The notes below the pieces were generated by a model. It worked only from the letters and a program-made list of their open reading frames with translations, was not told the DNA's origin and did no database searches. Source: an uncultured Opitutia bacterium (GTDB taxonomy: Bacteria; Verrucomicrobiota; Verrucomicrobiia; Opitutales; Opitutaceae). Taken from it: a stretch of DNA of 64,000 nucleotides. Location: assembly GCA_903827245.1 (NCBI GenBank), contig CAIKHO010000042.1:62001-126000 (forward strand), in the 5' to 3' direction. The translations under genes were made by a program, and so were the position numbers. This document shows, piece by piece, positions 1 through 12,742 of this stretch. Each line of letters begins with the position of its first letter. Position 1 is the stretch's first letter.

Positions 1-7
1 ATGCTTT

Positions 8-1231
<1,224 letters not shown>

Positions 1232-1477
1232 GGGAGCGCCAAACGTGGGCGCTCGGCCGCGGCGAATCAACGGCGAACTTGGCGGCCGGAACCAGCGCGG
1301 GCCGGTCTGGCCCGCACACTCCGCCGGTTTTCCCCTGACGCTTCTGACCATTGCTCGGTCCCCTCGCACCATGGACTCGGGTTCGAACCGCAAATAATGC
1401 TCGTCCGCCTGCGTAACGAACCGCTGTTTGTGTCCGTCAATCCAACGCTTCCAACCAACCCCAAAGGGAGAAACCCC

Positions 1478-2482
1478 ATGCAACCTCACCACCTCCGCCC
1501 TCTTGGGCGCGCCTTCCGCCCGATCCCGATCAGCCTTGGCCTGCTGGCGCTGCTGGGCAGCAGCCTCGGCCTGGCCTCCCTTGGCGTCGCGGCAGAACAG
1601 ACGGTGCCGGCCAATCCGCCGGCCCGCAGCGGGCAACCGCCCGCCGGTCCACGCGCCGGTTTGCCGCCGTTCCCGGTGCCGGGGAACAAACACGCCTCCT
1701 TCAAGGAAGGCCTGCCCACCTTCTGGATCGTCGGCGACTCGACCGCAAAAAACGGCCGGGATGATGGCAGCGAGGGCGGACGCTGGGGCTGGGGCCATGA
1801 AATCGACCGCTATTTCGACCTCGGCAAAATCAACGTGGAAAACCAGGCGCTGGGCGGCACCAGCAGCCGCGATTTCATCACGCGCGGCCATTGGGAGAAG
1901 GTGCTGGCCCAGGTGCAGCCGGGCGATTTCGTGGTCATCCAGTTCGGCGCCAACGACGGCGGCGGCAAGATCGACGACCAGCGGGCGAGAAAATCCATCG
2001 ACGGCAACGGCGACGAGGCGCAGCACGTGAAGCTGACCACCGGCAAGGAGGAGGATGTCCACAGCTACGGCTGGTATATCCGCAAGTACATCCAGGACAC
2101 GCAGGCCAAGGGGGCGACGGCAATCGTCTGCTCGCTGATCCCGCGTGACGACTGGAAGGACGGGAAAATCGTCCCGGCCCAGGACGATTCCTACGTGCTG
2201 TGGGCCGGCCAGGCCGCGCAACAGGCCGGTGCGTTCTACATCAACATGAATCACGTCATTTGCGATCAGCTGAATGTCATCGGCGAAAAACTCACCAAGG
2301 GCACGCTCTACCGGGCGGATGATCACACTCACACGACGCTCCTCGGGGCACAGTTGAACGCCCGTTGCGTGGTGATGGGTGTCAAGGGTCTCGCCCCCGG
2401 ACTTAAGCTGGGCGGATTCCTTTCCATCACCGCGGAACCGGTCGATCCCGCACCGGCGGAGAATATCGCCGGACCAAAATAA
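1478..2482 (+). CDS. Secreted SGNH/GDSL hydrolase, rhamnogalacturonan acetylesterase-like
   Basis: Probably removes acetyl groups from pectin (rhamnogalacturonan) or a similar plant polysaccharide outside the cytoplasm. The 334-residue product begins with a long hydrophobic signal segment (about residues 10-35) ending near VAAEQ. It carries all SGNH blocks: GDST with the nucleophile serine, [15 protein letters not shown], and the C-terminal DDHTH with the Asp/His pair. The start at 1478 is supported by an AAAGGGAG Shine-Dalgarno at 1463-1470; a longer open frame from 1397 has none. It is divergent from trpB. The family (CE12-like) is clear; the substrate is inferred. Confidence 0.85.
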   Translation: MQPHHLRPLGRAFRPIPISLGLLALLGSSLGLASLGVAAEQTVPANPPARSGQPPAGPRAGLPPFPVPGNKHASFKEGLPTFWIVGDSTAKNGRDDGSEGGRWGWGHEIDRYFDLGKINVENQALGGTSSRDFITRGHWEKVLAQVQPGDFVVIQFGANDGGGKIDDQRARKSIDGNGDEAQHVKLTTGKEEDVHSYGWYIRKYIQDTQAKGATAIVCSLIPRDDWKDGKIVPAQDDSYVLWAGQAAQQAGAFYINMNHVICDQLNVIGEKLTKGTLYRADDHTHTTLLGAQLNARCVVMGVKGLAPGLKLGGFLSITAEPVDPAPAENIAGPK

Positions 2483-2514
2483 CCTTGGCCGAAACGGCTC
2501 CGGGATGCCTGAAC

Positions 2515-2580
2515 GTAGGGGCGTCCCTTGTGGACGCCCTTCCGGGTTTCAAACCGGGCGTCCGCCAGGAACGCCCCTAC
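2515..2580. repeat. Palindromic intergenic element, family A copy 1
   Basis: A near-perfect 66-bp inverted repeat that starts with GTAGGGGCGT and ends with ACGCCCCTAC. It sits between the convergent 3' ends of the acetylesterase and phosphatase genes, where it could act as a bidirectional terminator. A second copy lies at 9786-9854, also between convergent genes. Confidence 0.85.
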
Positions 2581-2593
2581 ATCCGGATCGGGT

Positions 2594-4033
2594 TCACACC
2601 CGACGTACCGTAACGAGCGTGAAATCGTCCCGCTGATCGGTATCGCCCGTGAACCGGCGTACCGTCTCGAGGATCCCGTCGTTCATCTCGTGCGCGGGAC
2701 GGCTGTGCAGCGTGCGCACGGCATCGGCCAGGCGATTGCCGGAGAACTCCTTGTCCTCCTCGTTGGGGGCCTCGGTGATGCCGTCGGTGTAAAGCACGCA
2801 CACGTCGCCGCGCGAGAACGGCTCCGTGCGGTCCACGATGGTCGCCGCAAACAATTCATCGGGGACCATCCCGAGCGGCATGCCCTCGGAGCCGACAAAT
2901 TCCGTGAGATAGACCCCGCTCGCCTGGTCCCGCCGCGCAAACAGCGGCAACTCGTGCCCCGCGCGGGCGAAGGTCACCGTGTTCGCCGCCGTGTCGATCA
3001 CGGCATAGAGCATCGTGACGAAGAGGCCCGCGTCGATTTCGGCCGCCAGCACCCGGTTGAGCTCGGTCAACACCCGCGCCGGTGAACCATAACGCGGCGC
3101 GATCTGGCGGAGATTGGTGCGGCAGATCGCCATCAGCAGCGACGCCGGGATGCCCTTGCCCGACACGTCGGCGACCACCACGGCAAGCCGGGTGTCCGAG
3201 AGCACGATCAGGTCGTAGAGGTCGCCGCCCACCTTCTGCGCCGGCGTGTAGCGCGCGTCCAGGTCCAGCCCGGGCGCATCCGGCGCGGCGCGCGGCAGCA
3301 GCATCTGCTGGATGCCGCTGGCCAGCGAAAGATCGAGGTCGAGCTGCTTGCGCTCCAGCTGCAGGTGCAGGAACTCCGCGTTGTGCAGCGCCAGCGCGGC
3401 CTGCTCGGCCAGCGACTGCAACAGGGCGAAATCGGTGGTGGAAAACGGCAGGTCGTCGGCCGGATTCGTCACGGCCAGCACGCCGAAGGAGTGGTCGCGG
3501 AACACGAGCGGGACGGCGATGACCGACCGCACCGCCAGCGCGGGATCCTCGTGCTTCACGATGCGCGGGTCGTTCGCCGCGTCGGTCAGCAGTTCGCCAA
3601 TGCCCGTCAGGGCCACGCGGCCGACAATCCCCTCGCCCACCGGAAATTCCTCGGACTTCAGGACATGCTCGATGAACTTGGCCCGGGTGGTCAGCTTCTC
3701 CCGGGCCACGCTGTCCAGCGGCCGGTGCGGCGGAAACAGGCCCTCGACGGCCACGCCGCGCATGGTGTTCTTATCGGTCTTCTCGAAGATGCACGCGCTC
3801 AAGGCCCCGGACGAGAGGATCGAGGCGTGGACTATGCGCTGCAGCAGGGCCTGCCGCGTGAGTCCCTCGCCGAGGGCCTCCACCATGTGGTGCATGAAAT
3901 CCACCACGCGTTCGCGCTCCTGCTGCATCTGCTGCCGTTCCTCCTCCGCGCGATCCAGCGACCGGGTCAGGCGGTCAACCACCGCGAGCAGCGCACACAC
4001 GCCGGCGATCAGGAGACAAATCAGGAGAAGCAT
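2594..4033 (-). CDS. GAF-domain PP2C/SpoIIE-type serine phosphatase (RsbU-like)
   Basis: Likely dephosphorylates a STAS anti-sigma-factor antagonist in a partner-switching cascade. The 479-residue protein has one N-terminal membrane segment (residues 1-18), a short coiled coil (about 20-48), a GAF domain (about 50-215), and a C-terminal SpoIIE phosphatase domain (about 245-479). Metal-binding acidic motifs are visible: KVGGDLYD, VADVSGKG, LYTDGITEA and QRDDFTLV. The next gene upstream on the same strand (4784-4275) encodes a STAS protein, the expected substrate type, though a palindromic repeat separates the two. No anti-sigma kinase is present nearby. Confidence 0.88.
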   Translation of the reverse strand: MLLLICLLIAGVCALLAVVDRLTRSLDRAEEERQQMQQERERVVDFMHHMVEALGEGLTRQALLQRIVHASILSSGALSACIFEKTDKNTMRGVAVEGLFPPHRPLDSVAREKLTTRAKFIEHVLKSEEFPVGEGIVGRVALTGIGELLTDAANDPRIVKHEDPALAVRSVIAVPLVFRDHSFGVLAVTNPADDLPFSTTDFALLQSLAEQAALALHNAEFLHLQLERKQLDLDLSLASGIQQMLLPRAAPDAPGLDLDARYTPAQKVGGDLYDLIVLSDTRLAVVVADVSGKGIPASLLMAICRTNLRQIAPRYGSPARVLTELNRVLAAEIDAGLFVTMLYAVIDTAANTVTFARAGHELPLFARRDQASGVYLTEFVGSEGMPLGMVPDELFAATIVDRTEPFSRGDVCVLYTDGITEAPNEEDKEFSGNRLADAVRTLHSRPAHEMNDGILETVRRFTGDTDQRDDFTLVTVRRV

Positions 4034-4140
4034 GGAAGGAAAGTTGTGACAGCACAGACAGAGCCGGGCAATCGCCGATTATCCCCGCGGAGTGCGCAGT
4101 ATTCCGAGCAGGATGCCACCACCCATCCTTTCAACCCCGG

Positions 4141-4230
4141 CGGATTTTTAGCCACAGATTACACGGATGGGCACAGATGATGGCATCAACAATTTGTTCC
4201 CATCCGTGTAATCTGTGGCCAAAAATCCGC
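4141..4230. repeat. Palindromic intergenic element, family D copy 1
   Basis: Inverted repeat with arms of about 30 bp. The left arm contains GCCACAGATTACACGGAT (4151-4168) and the right arm its complement (4202-4219), both flanked by a matching CGGATTTTTA. It lies between the STAS and SpoIIE genes. A diverged relative lies at 59630-59709. Confidence 0.85.
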
Positions 4231-4274
4231 CGAATTACAGAGGGACCGCTCTGCTTGAAAAACCGGACCCTTCC

Positions 4275-4784
4275 TTACCGCTGCTCCACCCGGTTCTTCA
4301 GGAAGGCGAGCACATCCTGGAACTTGCTGCGGTTACCCTCATCGACCGTCACGAGGTTCTCGTGGGCCTCGAGTACCAGCCGCGCACTTTCCAGTTCCGA
4401 ACGGTCCGGGCAGTGCAGCGCGGTGTCGCACTTGTCGAAATTCATCGGGAAATCTCCCGCGTCCACGGTGAGGAGGCGGTGGAGGCCAAGGTTGCGGATC
4501 AGCTCCAGGTTCCGCTGGCCGACCCTGGCCAGCACCATGCTGCCGGCCGGCGTCTGCTTGCGCAGCACCAAGGCTGCGCCCGCCAGCACGCCGAGAAAGG
4601 TGCTGTCCATGCTCGTGCAATGCTGGAAATCCAGCACGAAGCGCGTTTTACCCTGCGCGGCCAGCTCGCCGATGAAGTCGCGCAGGCAGGCGCTGTTCTG
4701 GAAGGACGCCCGCCCGTCAATGCGCACAATCACCGGGTCGGAGTAGGCATCGACGAGATAGACCGGTTTGCCGTTGTCGGACAT
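4275..4784 (-). CDS. STAS-domain protein, putative anti-sigma factor antagonist
   Basis: Probably the phosphorylatable switch protein acted on by the neighbouring SpoIIE-type phosphatase. The STAS fold covers about residues 8-115. The segment HCTSMDSTFLG, with Ser58 in the usual phospho-acceptor place, matches the SpoIIAA/RsbV signature. A tail of about 50 residues follows the STAS domain and is longer than in simple SpoIIAA proteins; I do not recognise it. The gene is transcribed in the same direction as, and upstream of, the phosphatase. The target sigma factor is not in the window. Confidence 0.82.
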   Translation of the reverse strand: MSDNGKPVYLVDAYSDPVIVRIDGRASFQNSACLRDFIGELAAQGKTRFVLDFQHCTSMDSTFLGVLAGAALVLRKQTPAGSMVLARVGQRNLELIRNLGLHRLLTVDAGDFPMNFDKCDTALHCPDRSELESARLVLEAHENLVTVDEGNRSKFQDVLAFLKNRVEQR

Positions 4785-4872
4785 GAGATTAGTTTATGAA
4801 AGGAAGTGAAAAATGCAAAGCCTGGGGGGCCGGCCGCACGGCCAGCCGATGGAACTCAGGACCGGTCCGGAA

Positions 4873-7716
<2,844 letters not shown>

Positions 7717-7741
7717 CGAGAATGGTTCAGGAAACAGTGAT

Positions 7742-7797
7742 CTGGAGCGGCGACGTCTCCGTCGCCGGAACCGCGACAGGGACGTCGCGGCTCCAAG
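7742..7797. repeat. Palindromic intergenic element, family J
   Basis: Imperfect inverted repeat with arms GGAGCGGCGACGTC (from about 7744) and GACGTCGCGGCTCC (to about 7795). It fills the gap between the peroxiredoxin and acnA genes. A short similar piece, GGAGCGGCGACCTC, occurs at 26810-26823 near rdgB. Confidence 0.75.
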
Positions 7798-7804
7798 GAT
7801 GCAA

Positions 7805-8281
7805 TTATTGGGCCGCCAGTGCCGCCTTGACCGCGGCGAAATTAGGCAGGTCCTTCGGGGTCGGTGTCTGCTCGGCGTATTTCACCACGCCGTCCTTGCC
7901 GATGACGATCGCCGCGCGGGCCGCCGTCTCATACATGCCGGCGAGCGTGGGGAAAACGACCCCGTAGGCCTTGATCACGGTCTTGTTCAGATCGCTCAAC
8001 AGCGTGATGCCGATGTTGTTCTGCTTGGCCCAGGCCTCCTGCGCGAAGGGACTGTCCACGCTGATGCCGTAGACCTGCGCACCCAGCTTCGCATACTCGC
8101 CGAGGCCGGCCGTGGTGTCGCACAGCTCCTGGGTGCAGACGCTGGTGAAGGCGGCGGGGAAAAAAAGCAGCACGGTCTGGGTCTTGCCGAAGCCATCGCT
8201 GAGTTTGACGTCCTTCGGGCCGTCGGCGGTTTTCGTCTTGAGGGTGAAATCAGGGGCTTTGGTTCCGACGGCGATGGGCAT
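7805..8281 (-). CDS. Peroxiredoxin (AhpC/TSA family)
   Basis: Thiol peroxidase that reduces hydrogen peroxide or organic peroxides in the cytoplasm. The 158-residue product has the thioredoxin fold with the active-site segment [14 protein letters not shown]; Cys49 is the peroxidatic residue and Cys54 a possible resolving cysteine, as in AhpE- or Bcp-like enzymes. A second in-frame ATG two codons upstream (8287) is equally possible; neither has a good ribosome site. It is upstream of acnA on the same strand, a plausible pairing because aconitase is peroxide sensitive. Confidence 0.92.
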   Translation of the reverse strand: MPIAVGTKAPDFTLKTKTADGPKDVKLSDGFGKTQTVLLFFPAAFTSVCTQELCDTTAGLGEYAKLGAQVYGISVDSPFAQEAWAKQNNIGITLLSDLNKTVIKAYGVVFPTLAGMYETAARAAIVIGKDGVVKYAEQTPTPKDLPNFAAVKAALAAQ

Positions 8282-8476
8282 GAGCAAGTGGTTGAGGATT
8301 GCAGACTGGATCCGCGCGGACCGGGCCGCCGGAGTGAAGGGACCAAGTTGAGCCCCGCCGCGGGCCGCGGCAAATTGTTTTTCCCACCAGAAGCCCGGTT
8401 TCTATTTTGCCACCCCGCCCCATTAGAAACGCTCTTGCGCGCCCGCTCCCCCGCCCCGTTTACTCCCGGCTTCCGC

Positions 8477-9754
8477 ATGACCCTCCTCGAAGATCTCCAG
8501 TGGCGCGGCCTTCTGGCCGATTGCACCGACCTCGACGCGCTGACCCAGCGCCTCGGTCAAGGCCCGGTGACACTGTATTGCGGCTTCGACCCCACCGGTG
8601 ACTCACTGCACGTGGGGCACCTCGTGCCGCAGCTCACCCTGCGGCGTTTCCAGCTGGCTGGGCACCATCCGCTCACGCTCGCTGGCGGAGCGACCGGGAT
8701 GATCGGCGACCCGGGCGGCAAATCCGCCGAGCGCAACCTGCTCACCCGCGAACAACTAGCCTTCAATCTTACACGGATCAAAGCGCAGCTCGAACGCCTC
8801 CTCGATTTTTCCGCCGCCGGTAATCCAGCCCGGATCGTGAACAACGCCGACTGGACCGCCCAGATCAGCTTCCTCGATTTCCTGCGCGATGTGGGCAAGT
8901 ACTTTTCCCTCAGCAGCATGATCGCCAAGGACAGCGTTAAGTCGCGCCTCGGGAGCGAATCCGGCATAAGCTTCACCGAATTCAGCTACCAGCTCCTGCA
9001 GGCGAATGATTTTTGCCACCTGCGCCAGACGCTGAACTGTGAGCTCCAGATCGGCGGCACCGAACAATGGGGCAACATTACTGCCGGCACCGATCTCATC
9101 CGCAAAAAACTCGGCCTGTCCGCCTGGGGCTGGACCTTTCCCCTGATCACCAAGACCGACGGCACCAAGTTCGGCAAAACCGAGGGCGGCGCCGTCTGGC
9201 TCGATCCGGAGAAGACCAGCCCCTACAAGTTCTATCAGTTCTTCTTGAACACGGAGGACGCAAAGGTCGCCGAATATCTCCGCAAATTCACCTTCCTTAC
9301 CCGGGCCGAGATCGAGGCCCTCGAGGCGGCGCACACCGCCAATCCCGGTATCCGTGAAGCCCACAAGGCCCTCGCCCGCGAAGTTACGCGACTGGTTCAT
9401 GGCCAGCCCGCGCTCGACGCCGCGGTCAAAGCCAGCGAGGTCCTCTTTGGCGCCCCGCTGGACGGCATCACCGAGGAAATCTTCCGGGATGTCGCAGGGG
9501 AAATTCCGACAAAGAACCTCGAAAAGACCAAGCTCGCCGGTGCCGGTACTCCGCTAACGGATCTCCTCGTGCATAGCGCCCTTTGTCCCTCCAAGGGTCA
9601 GGCCCGCAAGGATCTCGAAGGCGGCGGGATTTACCTGAACAACGTCCGCGTCGCCGAGGCCGCCCGGGCCGTCACAGTCACCGACCTGCTCTTTGGAAAG
9701 TACCTCCTGCTGCGCAAGGGCAAGCGGACCTATGCGGTGATCAACACCGTCTAG
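8477..9754 (+). CDS. tyrS: Tyrosyl-tRNA synthetase
   Basis: Charges tRNA-Tyr. The 425-residue length fits bacterial TyrRS. Class I signatures are HVGH at residues 45-48 (after YCGFDPTGDSL) and the KMSKS-equivalent KFGKT at about residues 231-235. The C-terminal S4 RNA-binding domain contains GGIYLNNVRV. The frame is open far upstream through the reverse strand of the peroxiredoxin gene, but homology begins at the ATG at 8477. Confidence 0.97.
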   Translation: MTLLEDLQWRGLLADCTDLDALTQRLGQGPVTLYCGFDPTGDSLHVGHLVPQLTLRRFQLAGHHPLTLAGGATGMIGDPGGKSAERNLLTREQLAFNLTRIKAQLERLLDFSAAGNPARIVNNADWTAQISFLDFLRDVGKYFSLSSMIAKDSVKSRLGSESGISFTEFSYQLLQANDFCHLRQTLNCELQIGGTEQWGNITAGTDLIRKKLGLSAWGWTFPLITKTDGTKFGKTEGGAVWLDPEKTSPYKFYQFFLNTEDAKVAEYLRKFTFLTRAEIEALEAAHTANPGIREAHKALAREVTRLVHGQPALDAAVKASEVLFGAPLDGITEEIFRDVAGEIPTKNLEKTKLAGAGTPLTDLLVHSALCPSKGQARKDLEGGGIYLNNVRVAEAARAVTVTDLLFGKYLLLRKGKRTYAVINTV

Positions 9755-9785
9755 CCTCCGCTCGGCGAGGATCGTGCGATCGGAG

Positions 9786-9854
9786 GTAGGGGCGTTCCTC
9801 GCGGACGCCCGGTTTGCAACCATGAAGCGGGCGCCAGCCTGGAATGCCCCATAC
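9786..9854. repeat. Palindromic intergenic element, family A copy 2
   Basis: Second copy of the 66-bp palindrome at 2515-2580. It begins GTAGGGGCGT and ends with a degenerate right arm, GGAATGCCCCATAC. It sits between the convergent ends of tyrS and the HExxH protein gene, the same kind of place as copy 1. Confidence 0.8.
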
Positions 9855-9864
9855 GTGAAGCCGC

Positions 9865-10638
9865 TCAGAACTGGATCGCGCGCGCCCAGAAGCCGTCGTC
9901 CAGTTGCGGGCAGAATTTGAGTAGCCGTGCCTTCAGGAGCGCCACCTTGGCCGCGAGCACATTGTCTCGCTTGACTAGGTCGCGCGCCTGCAGGTCGTTG
10001 AACATGAGGTTGGAAAACAGCTCGGCCTTGTCCTCGCGGGCGTCCGCCATAGAGTAGCGCGTGAGAAATCCCGCGGCCGGATGGGTGACATCGGAGGACG
10101 GCCCGTGCCCCGCGGCGGTGGCCGTCGCCGGGCTGTAGGCAATCCCGGGCGCGTTCAATGCCTCCCACTCCGTGTCCTCGTCGAGGCCGAACGAGGCGAA
10201 GTCGATGATATGGAAAAATTCATGGTGCATGAGCTTGCGCCGGAAACGCTCGGAAAAAACGCCGCTGCGCACGTTGAGGTAAACCGTCGCATTGTCGGAA
10301 ACGGCCACGCCACTGCGCCGCCCGCCACCGTGCAGCAGGTCGCTGCAGAACACGATGCGCTTCAGCCCGGACAACCGCAGCAGCTCCGGCGGGTATTTGC
10401 CGAACTCCTTGCGGAACATGTAGAGGAACAGGTCGATGTCCCCGGGGTTGGCATTCACGCCGTCAATCCGGTCGTGCTCGGTCACAAAGGGAAATTTCTC
10501 CGTGCCGGCCACCAGCTCGACGCCGGCCTTGTCCAGGTACTCCCTTTTCAGCTGGTCAAACAGCTCGCTGCCGCGGGCTGGGCCCGCCGCCATCACGAGG
10601 GCGAAAACCAAGACTGCCGCGCGCACAATTTTGACCAC
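9865..10638 (-). CDS. Secreted putative zinc metallopeptidase (HExxH)
   Basis: Exported protein of about 257 residues with a signal segment at the N terminus ending near AGPARGS. The motif HHEFFHIIDF near residue 140 is a zinc-binding HExxH, and a downstream Glu in EDKAELFSNL could be the third ligand. The substrate is unknown. The frame extends to 10704 inside the PEP-CTERM gene; I chose the GTG at 10638 because it lies after that gene's stop and directly before the signal peptide. The gene follows the PEP-CTERM gene by 22 bases, so the two may be co-transcribed. Confidence 0.7.
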   Translation of the reverse strand: MVKIVRAAVLVFALVMAAGPARGSELFDQLKREYLDKAGVELVAGTEKFPFVTEHDRIDGVNANPGDIDLFLYMFRKEFGKYPPELLRLSGLKRIVFCSDLLHGGGRRSGVAVSDNATVYLNVRSGVFSERFRRKLMHHEFFHIIDFASFGLDEDTEWEALNAPGIAYSPATATAAGHGPSSDVTHPAAGFLTRYSMADAREDKAELFSNLMFNDLQARDLVKRDNVLAAKVALLKARLLKFCPQLDDGFWARAIQF

Positions 10639-10660
10639 GGATGATCGCTGTCCGCCGCTT

Positions 10661-11482
10661 TCAACGACGCCGGCGGCGCAGCACCAGCACGACCACGCCA
10701 CCAAGGCCCAGCAGCGCGAACGTGCTGGGTTCCGGCACCGCCACGAAATACGCCATGGTGTTCAGGGCCAGTATGCCGTTGGCGTTGAGCGACGGGGAGT
10801 ATGGATTCTGATTCCAGTTTGAAATCATGTCGACGTCGCTGAAGATCACCAGTGCACCGGAGCCAGGCGCAAATGCGCCCTTGGCCCAGTAGGCGATGGT
10901 TACCTGGCCCGATGAATTCATGCCTCCGATGGTGCCACCCAAGGCAAGGATCGTCGTGGGATTGAACTGGTCGAAAGCCCCGAACGTCGCGGTATTGGTC
11001 GCCGTCCCGAAGCGTCCGTTGAAGAATGGCGCCGATCCGTTCGAGGGCGTGCCATCTGCCGTGGAGGAAACGATGCCGAGGGCGGTGCCAATGCCGTTAT
11101 GGCCCGAGTCATCCTCCAGCAGCCAGAGATCCATGCCTGAGCGGAAGGCACTGATGATCGCAGACTGATAAGGCGCGCTTTGCGTGTTGTTCCACCACGG
11201 CTCCATAAAACCGTTCAACCCGGCCAGAGTCGTTGGCGTGATGGACGTCAGGTCGACCACGGAAATCGGTTTGTTGACCGTCCCGGAAGGCCCGAAATAG
11301 CTGGGATTGGTGATCGCCCCGCGAAAACCACTCATGTTGGAGGAATCCAAGGACCAAGTGTCACTATTGAGCGTACCATTGGGACTTCCCAACACATATT
11401 GGGCGGCCGCCGGGAGCGTGACGGACGCCAAGGCCGCACATACGCCGGCAATTTTGAGCAACATTATGGGTGGGCGGATCAA
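10661..11482 (-). CDS. PEP-CTERM sorting domain protein
   Basis: Exported surface or secreted protein with a C-terminal PEP-CTERM tail: VPEPSTFALLGLGG, a hydrophobic stretch, then a run of arginines at the end. The signal peptide runs from about LLKIAGVC to LPAAAQ. The body (about 220 residues, rich in Gly, Ser, Asn and Thr) is not recognised. PEP-CTERM proteins are normally processed by an exosortase and often tied to extracellular matrix; no exosortase is in the window. The start is a TTG at 11482 chosen for its ribosome site; the ATG at 11464 is the alternative. Confidence 0.85.
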   Translation of the reverse strand: MIRPPIMLLKIAGVCAALASVTLPAAAQYVLGSPNGTLNSDTWSLDSSNMSGFRGAITNPSYFGPSGTVNKPISVVDLTSITPTTLAGLNGFMEPWWNNTQSAPYQSAIISAFRSGMDLWLLEDDSGHNGIGTALGIVSSTADGTPSNGSAPFFNGRFGTATNTATFGAFDQFNPTTILALGGTIGGMNSSGQVTIAYWAKGAFAPGSGALVIFSDVDMISNWNQNPYSPSLNANGILALNTMAYFVAVPEPSTFALLGLGGVVVLVLRRRRR

Positions 11483-11490
11483 ATTGAAAT

Positions 11491-11496
11491 CTCCTC
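11491..11496 (-). promoter_or_regulatory. Shine-Dalgarno site that favours a TTG start
   Basis: On the minus strand GAGGAG lies 8 bases before the TTG at 11482 but about 26 bases before the first ATG at 11464. The spacing favours initiation at TTG for the PEP-CTERM gene. Confidence 0.55.
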
Positions 11497-11611
11497 GATT
11501 TACGTGAGCTTTCGCGGGGCAAAGCCAGCAAGTCAAGATATTGCAACCAACTTGCCCGATATGCTGGCCGTCCTAATCGCGAACTGAGCCGTTTAGGCCC
11601 CGCTTATGGCT

Positions 11612-12595
11612 TCAAAAAAACATCGCCTCGCTCAACGCGTTCTCCGGCGGCAGCAGGCTGACGGACGCCGGCAGTGTCGTGCGGCCCGTGCCGAAATCGG
11701 CCTCGAAGAACGCCTGACCCTTCGTGATGTCGCCCTTCCATTTGAAGAATTTGGATCCGGTGTACGTGAACGCGACGTTGAACGAACCCGCGACGTCCGC
11801 CGGCAGCGACTGGAGATCGAACTTCGCCTGGTTTTTCCCGAACTGGCCCACCCGGTCGCGCAGCCAGCCGAGCAGCACCCGTCCCTCGGCAGCCAGCGCC
11901 GGCGTGTGCGCGACCGAGACTGCTAGTAGTCCTTCGCAAATTGCCTCCATCGGGTACCGGCTGAGAAACTGGCCCAACGACTGCCGCAGCGGCAACAGGC
12001 GCGCATAGACCAGGTCGCGCACAGCCTCGGGCCGCGGCCAAGGATACGTCAGCGCATCGGCCGGGGCGATGGCGCTGTCGATCAGCACGCGCCGGGCACT
12101 GGTGAGCAGGTACCGGTAATCCGCGAGCTTGGAACTCTCCGTGAACCGGTGCGGCCAGTAATAAAGCGGCAGGTCGGTCGAGAGGCAGATGGACACCTGG
12201 CTCTCCAGAAATTCCCGCGCGCTGCGCGGGTAGCTGAGCATCACAAATTCGACACAACGCTTGTCGCTCTTCGATTTGCCGAGGTGACATTCGCCGTAGA
12301 CCTTGGCCCGGATTTCGGTGCCCCCCTCCTCCCGGCTCAGGGGCGACAACACGACCACCCGGCTCGGATAACGCTGGGAAAAGCGCACCGCGGTCTGGAA
12401 CTGCACCGCCGCGTCCTCGGGCGTGGTGTTCAAGCCAAGGTGCAGGACAAAATTGACCTGGGTCGCCTTGGCGTCATCGGCCTCCGGCGCGGGTCCGCCG
12501 CTCGCCGCGGTACTGGCCCACATGTCGGTCAGGCTCTTCGAGATCGAGTCCACCGGGACCTCGATCCCGGGCAAGGCAGTGAAAATGGAGGGCAT
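11612..12595 (-). CDS. opcA: OpcA-like glucose-6-phosphate dehydrogenase assembly protein
   Basis: Probably an activator or assembly factor for glucose-6-phosphate dehydrogenase, as OpcA is in cyanobacteria and actinobacteria. The 327-residue product has the family's central region (STDLPLYYWPHRF, about residues 143-155) and the C-terminal WKGDITKGQAFFEADFG. It directly follows zwf on the same strand (147-base gap), the usual genomic partner, which strengthens the call. Sequence likeness to OpcA is moderate by eye. Confidence 0.8.
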   Translation of the reverse strand: MPSIFTALPGIEVPVDSISKSLTDMWASTAASGGPAPEADDAKATQVNFVLHLGLNTTPEDAAVQFQTAVRFSQRYPSRVVVLSPLSREEGGTEIRAKVYGECHLGKSKSDKRCVEFVMLSYPRSAREFLESQVSICLSTDLPLYYWPHRFTESSKLADYRYLLTSARRVLIDSAIAPADALTYPWPRPEAVRDLVYARLLPLRQSLGQFLSRYPMEAICEGLLAVSVAHTPALAAEGRVLLGWLRDRVGQFGKNQAKFDLQSLPADVAGSFNVAFTYTGSKFFKWKGDITKGQAFFEADFGTGRTTLPASVSLLPPENALSEAMFF

Positions 12596-12600
12596 TATTT

Positions 12601-12727
12601 AAAAATTCCAAATTCCAAGCACCAACATCCAATGAAACCTCAAGGGCTTGAAATCTTCAACCACCGGCTGAAAAGCCGGTAATGAAGTCTTGTTTTGGAG
12701 CTTGAAGGTTGGTCCTTGGAGCTTCCC
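12601..12727. repeat. Imperfect palindromic element, family F
   Basis: The zwf-opcA gap holds an imperfect inverted repeat. The left arm reads AATTCCAAGCACCAACATCC (about 12611-12630) and the right arm, near 12695-12723, contains GGTTGGTCCTTGGAGCTT. A small GC hairpin (CCGGCTGAAAAGCCGG, 12664-12679) sits between the arms. Confidence 0.6.
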
Positions 12728-12742
12728 GGCGCCTCGCGCCGG

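Noticed and set aside
1232-2332. Extension of trpB to 774 residues
   Set aside because: The added part is the reverse complement of the acetylesterase gene; TrpB homology starts at 1231.
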